NCBI RefSeq assembly: GCF_007829815.1 | Contig: NZ_VIWT01000005.1 | Location: forward strand, 1 to 64,000 | Length of the DNA: 64,000 nucleotides | Reading direction: 5' to 3' | Origin: Kitasatospora viridis | GTDB taxonomy: Bacteria; Actinomycetota; Actinomycetes; Streptomycetales; Streptomycetaceae | Part shown: one piece after another, positions 61,089-64,000 of the stretch | Numbering within the stretch: position 1 is the first letter of the stretch | Layout of the letters: every line of letters begins with the position of its first letter | The notes under the pieces: model-generated | Told to the model about the DNA's origin: nothing | The model's database searches: none | The model's input: the letters and a program-made list of their open reading frames with translations, nothing else | Translations under genes and position numbers: made by a program

Positions 61089-61738
61089 TCACCGCCCGGC
61101 GCATTGGACGTGGTCGGGGCACGGGAACTCGCCTGGGGTGAACAGCTCGACGTACGCGAGATCGCTGCAATCGACACCGGCGCTGAGCTGACCGATCACG
61201 CGGTCGCCGTCTACGTGGCCAAGTCCGCCACCAAGTCCGCCGACTCATCCGGTGCTCTCGACCGCGCCCTGTTCTGCCGCCCCTGCCAGGGACGCGGCAT
61301 GACCCTGACCCGCCACGGAACCCCGCTCCAGTGCCCGCCTGCACCGGCACCGGGCAGGCCCGCCCTCTGCCTCGCCTTGCCGTCGAACGCCACGTGCGGC
61401 AGATGATCCGCTCCTGGTGGGAGTTGGGCAAGTGCCCGGAGTTCGCCGGTCTCAAGTTCTGGAAGTGGGCGCACATGCTCGGCTTCCGGGGCCACTTCTC
61501 CACCAAGTCCCGCTGCTACTCCACCCTCGGCGCTCTGCGCGACGCCCGCCGGGCCTGGCGTACCGAACAGGCCCGCGCACACGCCGGCCTGCCCGACCTC
61601 GACCCGAGCACGACCCTCGTCATCGGCCACTGGGCCTACCACGGCTCGGGCTACAGCCCCGGCACGGAACTCCTCGCCGCCGCCGTCTGGCACCGCAGAG
61701 AACTGGAACGGCAGTTCACCGCAGAGGGCGGCTGCTGA
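61089..61738 (+). pseudogene. C-terminal repSA-type replication initiator remnant
   Basis: The frame from 61089 reads LAWGEQLDVREIAAIDTGAE, AVAVYVAKSATKS and FCRPCQGRG; then, after an apparent one-base loss near 61333, another frame continues CTGTGQARPLPRLAVERHVR, WAHMLGFRGHFSTKS and RCYSTLGALRDAR to a TGA at 61736. These are the conserved C-terminal motifs of replication initiators of pSAM2/SLP1-like integrative elements. The N-terminal half (over 250 residues) is absent, so it cannot act even with the frame restored. The stop overlaps the next start (TGATG). Confidence 0.75.
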
Positions 61739-61947
61739 TGACCACGTTGCTCACTGGGCCGAGCGCGAGCGAAGACCTGCTGACGGTCCCCCAGGTCATG
61801 GCCCGCCTCCAGCTCGGCCGCTCCGCCGTCTACGACCTGCTCCGCTCCCGGCAACTCGCCTCCATCACCCTCGGCCGCGCCCGCCGCACCCCCGCTCATG
61901 CCCTCACCGACTTCATCCGCACCCGACTCGAACAGGAAGCCGCCTGA
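61738..61947 (+). CDS. xis: excisionase of an integrative element
   Basis: The 69-residue protein has a MerR-like helix-turn-helix: LLTVPQVMARLQLGRSAVYD, then LLRSRQLASITLGRARRTP, the SPQR-like excisionase fold, ending FIRTRLEQEAA. It directs tyrosine integrases to excise the element. It overlaps the rep remnant and the integrase start by a base or two (TGATG at both joints), the standard rep-xis-int order of actinomycete integrative conjugative elements. It appears intact although both neighbours are damaged. Confidence 0.85.
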   Translation: MTTLLTGPSASEDLLTVPQVMARLQLGRSAVYDLLRSRQLASITLGRARRTPAHALTDFIRTRLEQEAA

Positions 61948-63274
61948 TGACCACACCCCGCGACACCACCGCCTCCCGCCGCAGCCGCGCCAACGGCGAC
62001 GGAACCGTCTACCAGCGAAAGGATGGCCGCTGGGAAGCCGCCGGATACGTCCTTGCCCCCGGCGACACCCGCAAGCGCATCCGTGTCTACGGCATCACCC
62101 GCAAAGAGGCGCTGTCCAAGCTCACGGAGAAGATCGCCACGAGCAACCGCGGTGTCCCGGTCGTCTCCGCGCAGGGCAGCTTGGCCGCCTACCTGACGTA
62201 CTGGCTGGAGAACGTCGCCGTCCACCAGCTCCGCGAGACCACCCACACCCGCTACACCGCCTGTGTCAACCAGACCTCATCCCCGGCCTGGGCAAGAAGA
62301 AGCTCGCCAAGCTCACCGCCAAGGACATCCGGAGCTGGCTGAACGGGCTGCGGACCATCTGCCAGTGCTGCGCACGCGGCATCGACGCCCGGCGGAAGCC
62401 AGACGCTCAGGCCGGCCGCCGCCCGCGCTGCTGCGCCATCGGGAAGTGCTGCCGCAAGTGCCTCTCGCCGCTGACGCTCGCATACATCCACTCCGTACTG
62501 AAATCCGCCCTGGAACACGCCGTGCGCGAGGAAGAGATCCCGCGCAACGTCGCCCGCAACGTCCGCACCGGCACACCCCGCCCTCGCCGCTTCAACCCCC
62601 TCACCGCCGACGAGGCCCAGCACTTCCTCGCAGCCGCGCAGGGTCACCACCTCCAGGCTCTCTTCGAACTCGCCCTGCGCACCGGTCTCCGGAAGGGCGA
62701 ACTCCTCGGCCTGCGCTGGGAGGACCTCGACCTCGACGCCGGCACTGCCAGCATCCGCCGCACTCTCCAACGCACCCGCACCGGCGGCCTCACTACCCTG
62801 CCCACCAAGACGATCAGCTCGGAACGCCGCATCGTCCTCCCGGCCGCGTGCGTCGTCTCGCTACGCGCGCACAATGACTGGCAGGCCCGCGTGAAGCAGC
62901 AGGCCGACGCAGAGTGGGTGCACAACGGCCTCGTCTTCACCCGCCCGGACGGTCACCCCATCGAACCCGCCACCCTCACAAGGCACTTCAACGCACTGCT
63001 CCACCGCTCCCGCCTGCGAGCGATCCGGTTCCACGACCTGAGGCACTCGACTGCGACCCTGCTCCTGGAACAGGGCGTCGAACTCGTCGTCATCAAGGAG
63101 TTGCTGGGCCACGCCCACATCGGCGTCACCGCCACGGTGTACGCCCACGTCCGGCTCCGCCTCCAGCGAGACGCCATCGACCTCCTCGGCCAAGCGCTCG
63201 GCAACCTCGCCGAGAGCTCCGTCGAGCCTGACGATGGCGACGACCCACCGCTTTGTGCAGCACCCGTCCGCTGA
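61947..63274 (+). pseudogene. int: tyrosine-family integrase with a 1-nt frameshift
   Basis: The first frame (61947 to about 62273) encodes an N-terminal arm with SRANGDGTVYQRKDGRWEAA and RYTACVNQ; the rest continues in another frame as LIPGLGKKKLAKLTAKDIRS to the end. One missing base near 62273 (CAG-ACC for CAG-TAC) explains it. The catalytic set is preserved in the second part: Arg in RTGLRKGELLGL, His-x-x-Arg in RFHDLRHST, His in LLGHAHIGV and Tyr in TATVYAHV. A Cys-rich insert (CQCCARGIDARR; CCRKC) interrupts the core-binding domain, as in pSAM2-like integrases. As written, a functional integrase is not made. Confidence 0.8.
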
Positions 63275-63305
63275 CGTTGCCGTCAACTACTGCCGTCAGA
63301 CGCAC

Positions 63306-63341
63306 AGAAGCCCCACCGGAGGATGTTCCGGTGGGGCTTCT
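63306..63341. terminator. perfect 15-bp terminator after int
   Basis: AGAAGCCCCACCGGA and TCCGGTGGGGCTTCT pair completely around GGATGT. The symmetrical AGAA/TTCT ends let it work in both directions, between int and the convergent lower-GC gene ending at 63344. Confidence 0.85.
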
Positions 63342-63343
63342 AC

Positions 63344-63811
63344 TCATGCATTCAGGAATACCTCGATTGCACTGGCCGCGGAGGTCGGGGTTGATTCATC
63401 GCACGGATCATCCATCCCGAGCATCGGAAGATCGAGCGCAACGCGAACCGAATCCCCAAATTCATTTTTCACTACGCGAAGAGATTCGAGGATCGCATGA
63501 TATGCGGGACTGATTTTCTGGAAATCCCTTCTGATAATGAATTTGCCATCCCGCTCAACAATCGGACGAAACGGTGGGACGACAATCCACTCTGGCAAGC
63601 CGTCCCCCGTCGCGTTCGACAACACCTGAGCCGCTTCCCTGTTCGGGCTGCCACCGTAGCGGTCAAATGCCCAAACTCCTGACATCACGAGTACATCAGC
63701 CCGAATCGACCGGACGTCTTCATTGACGAAGTCGATGGCCATCGATGCGGGTAGCAACCGGGACCAGAGGTCTAGGGTCGCCTGTTGGCGCGACGTCACG
63801 TACATCTTCAT
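63344..63811 (-). CDS. hypothetical protein, macro-domain-like, lower GC
   Basis: The 155-residue protein reads FVNEDVRSIRADVLVMSGVW, an AFDRYGGSPNREAAQVLSN stretch, and RVALDLPMLGMDDPCDE, which is loosely like the ADP-ribose-binding macro-domain pattern (D-x-V-x-x-x-N..., GGxxxxI, PxLGxG). Similarity is weak, so function is uncertain. It uses AT-ending codons (CTA, AGA, AAA, ATT) far more than neighbours, marking it as recently acquired. ATG 63811 has AGGTGA upstream and follows the stop of the preceding gene by 8 bp. Confidence 0.55.
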   Translation of the reverse strand: MKMYVTSRQQATLDLWSRLLPASMAIDFVNEDVRSIRADVLVMSGVWAFDRYGGSPNREAAQVLSNATGDGLPEWIVVPPFRPIVERDGKFIIRRDFQKISPAYHAILESLRVVKNEFGDSVRVALDLPMLGMDDPCDESTPTSAASAIEVFLNA

Positions 63812-63819
63812 CGAGTCAC

Positions 63820-64000
63820 CTAGGGGATCGGCATGTAGGGAAGAATTCGAACTCGGCCAATGGTACTCATGGAATCCTCCCAGAGAGCGAATGCATCAAT
63901 TCCGCCACCGCCGTCGGCAAGGTGCTCAATCCTACTCTCTGCAGGAATTTGATCAGACCTGATTGCCCCACGCACCAGCGTATACGGCCCCTCCTGAGGG
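63820..64000 (-). CDS. partial CDS entering from the right edge
   Basis: On the minus strand a frame is open from the window edge (64000) to TAG at 63822-63820, giving about 60 residues that include LVRGAIRSDQIPAESRIEHL and the end MSTIGRVRILPYMPIP. It lies 8 bp before the start of the macro-like gene and has the same lower GC, so they are probably one operon. Family is not recognised and the N-terminus is outside the window. Confidence 0.5.
   Translation of the reverse strand, partial: PQEGPYTLVRGAIRSDQIPAESRIEHLADGGGGIDAFALWEDSMSTIGRVRILPYMPIP

Noticed and set aside
63274..64000. tRNA gene or attachment site next to int
   Set aside because: No cloverleaf or tRNA 3' end could be recognised in this stretch.

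Overview
The window is very GC-rich, uses GTG, ATG and occasional TTG starts, and carries families typical of the Streptomycetaceae: an SSI-type protease inhibitor, a sedolisin, LAL and NarL regulators, a DUF6879 pair, NB-ARC/TPR proteins and a repSA-xis-int element. I infer Streptomyces or a close relative such as Kitasatospora, from a chromosomal accessory region rich in secondary metabolism.

Left part (0-10.4 kb): an NB-ARC/TPR protein with nine nearly identical TPR units, a transposase fragment, an ArsR-like regulator with a perfect palindromic operator upstream, and a five-domain peptide-type ABC importer (lipoprotein, two permeases, a fused double ATPase) whose genes overlap by 4 nt.

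Bisindole region (10.4-29.9 kb): a rightward operon encodes homologues of RebO (tryptophan oxidase), RebD (chromopyrrolic acid synthase) and RebC (flavin hydroxylase). Divergent from it run a methyltransferase, a tryptophan-2,3-dioxygenase-like heme enzyme and a GlcG/HbpS-like protein, followed by UDP-glucose dehydrogenase and dTDP-glucose 4,6-dehydratase. No P450 (RebP/StaP), halogenase or glycosyltransferase is visible. A LAL regulator, a DHA2 exporter and an amidohydrolase lie to the right. This looks like an indole-alkaloid cluster with an unusual set of enzymes.

Middle (30-41 kb): a secreted serpin; a tiny charged repeat protein; a second EF-G preceded by a 34-codon leader ORF and two hairpins (a candidate attenuator); a frameshifted MFS gene behind a MerR-like promoter; a DUF6879 pair; an AfsR-like NB-ARC/TPR protein; and a formyltransferase gene that converges on and overlaps it through an 18-bp repeat coding on both strands.

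Candidate RiPP locus (41.2-53.4 kb): exporter, class V PLP enzyme, 31-residue Cys-Trp-Thr-Cys peptide, terminator-like hairpin, a duplicated two-lobe TPR protein and an M17 aminopeptidase, then a MacB/Bce-like ABC transporter and a two-component system. I do not recognise this combination as a described RiPP class; it and the P450-less bisindole cluster are the best candidates for something new.

Right part (53.4-64 kb): HAD phosphatase, luciferase-like oxidoreductase, cystathionine beta-synthase, sedolisin, an SSI-family inhibitor with Glu at the predicted P1 position, a quinone oxidoreductase/HxlR pair, and the decayed end of an integrative element (repSA fragment, intact xis, frameshifted int) next to a lower-GC patch at the window edge.
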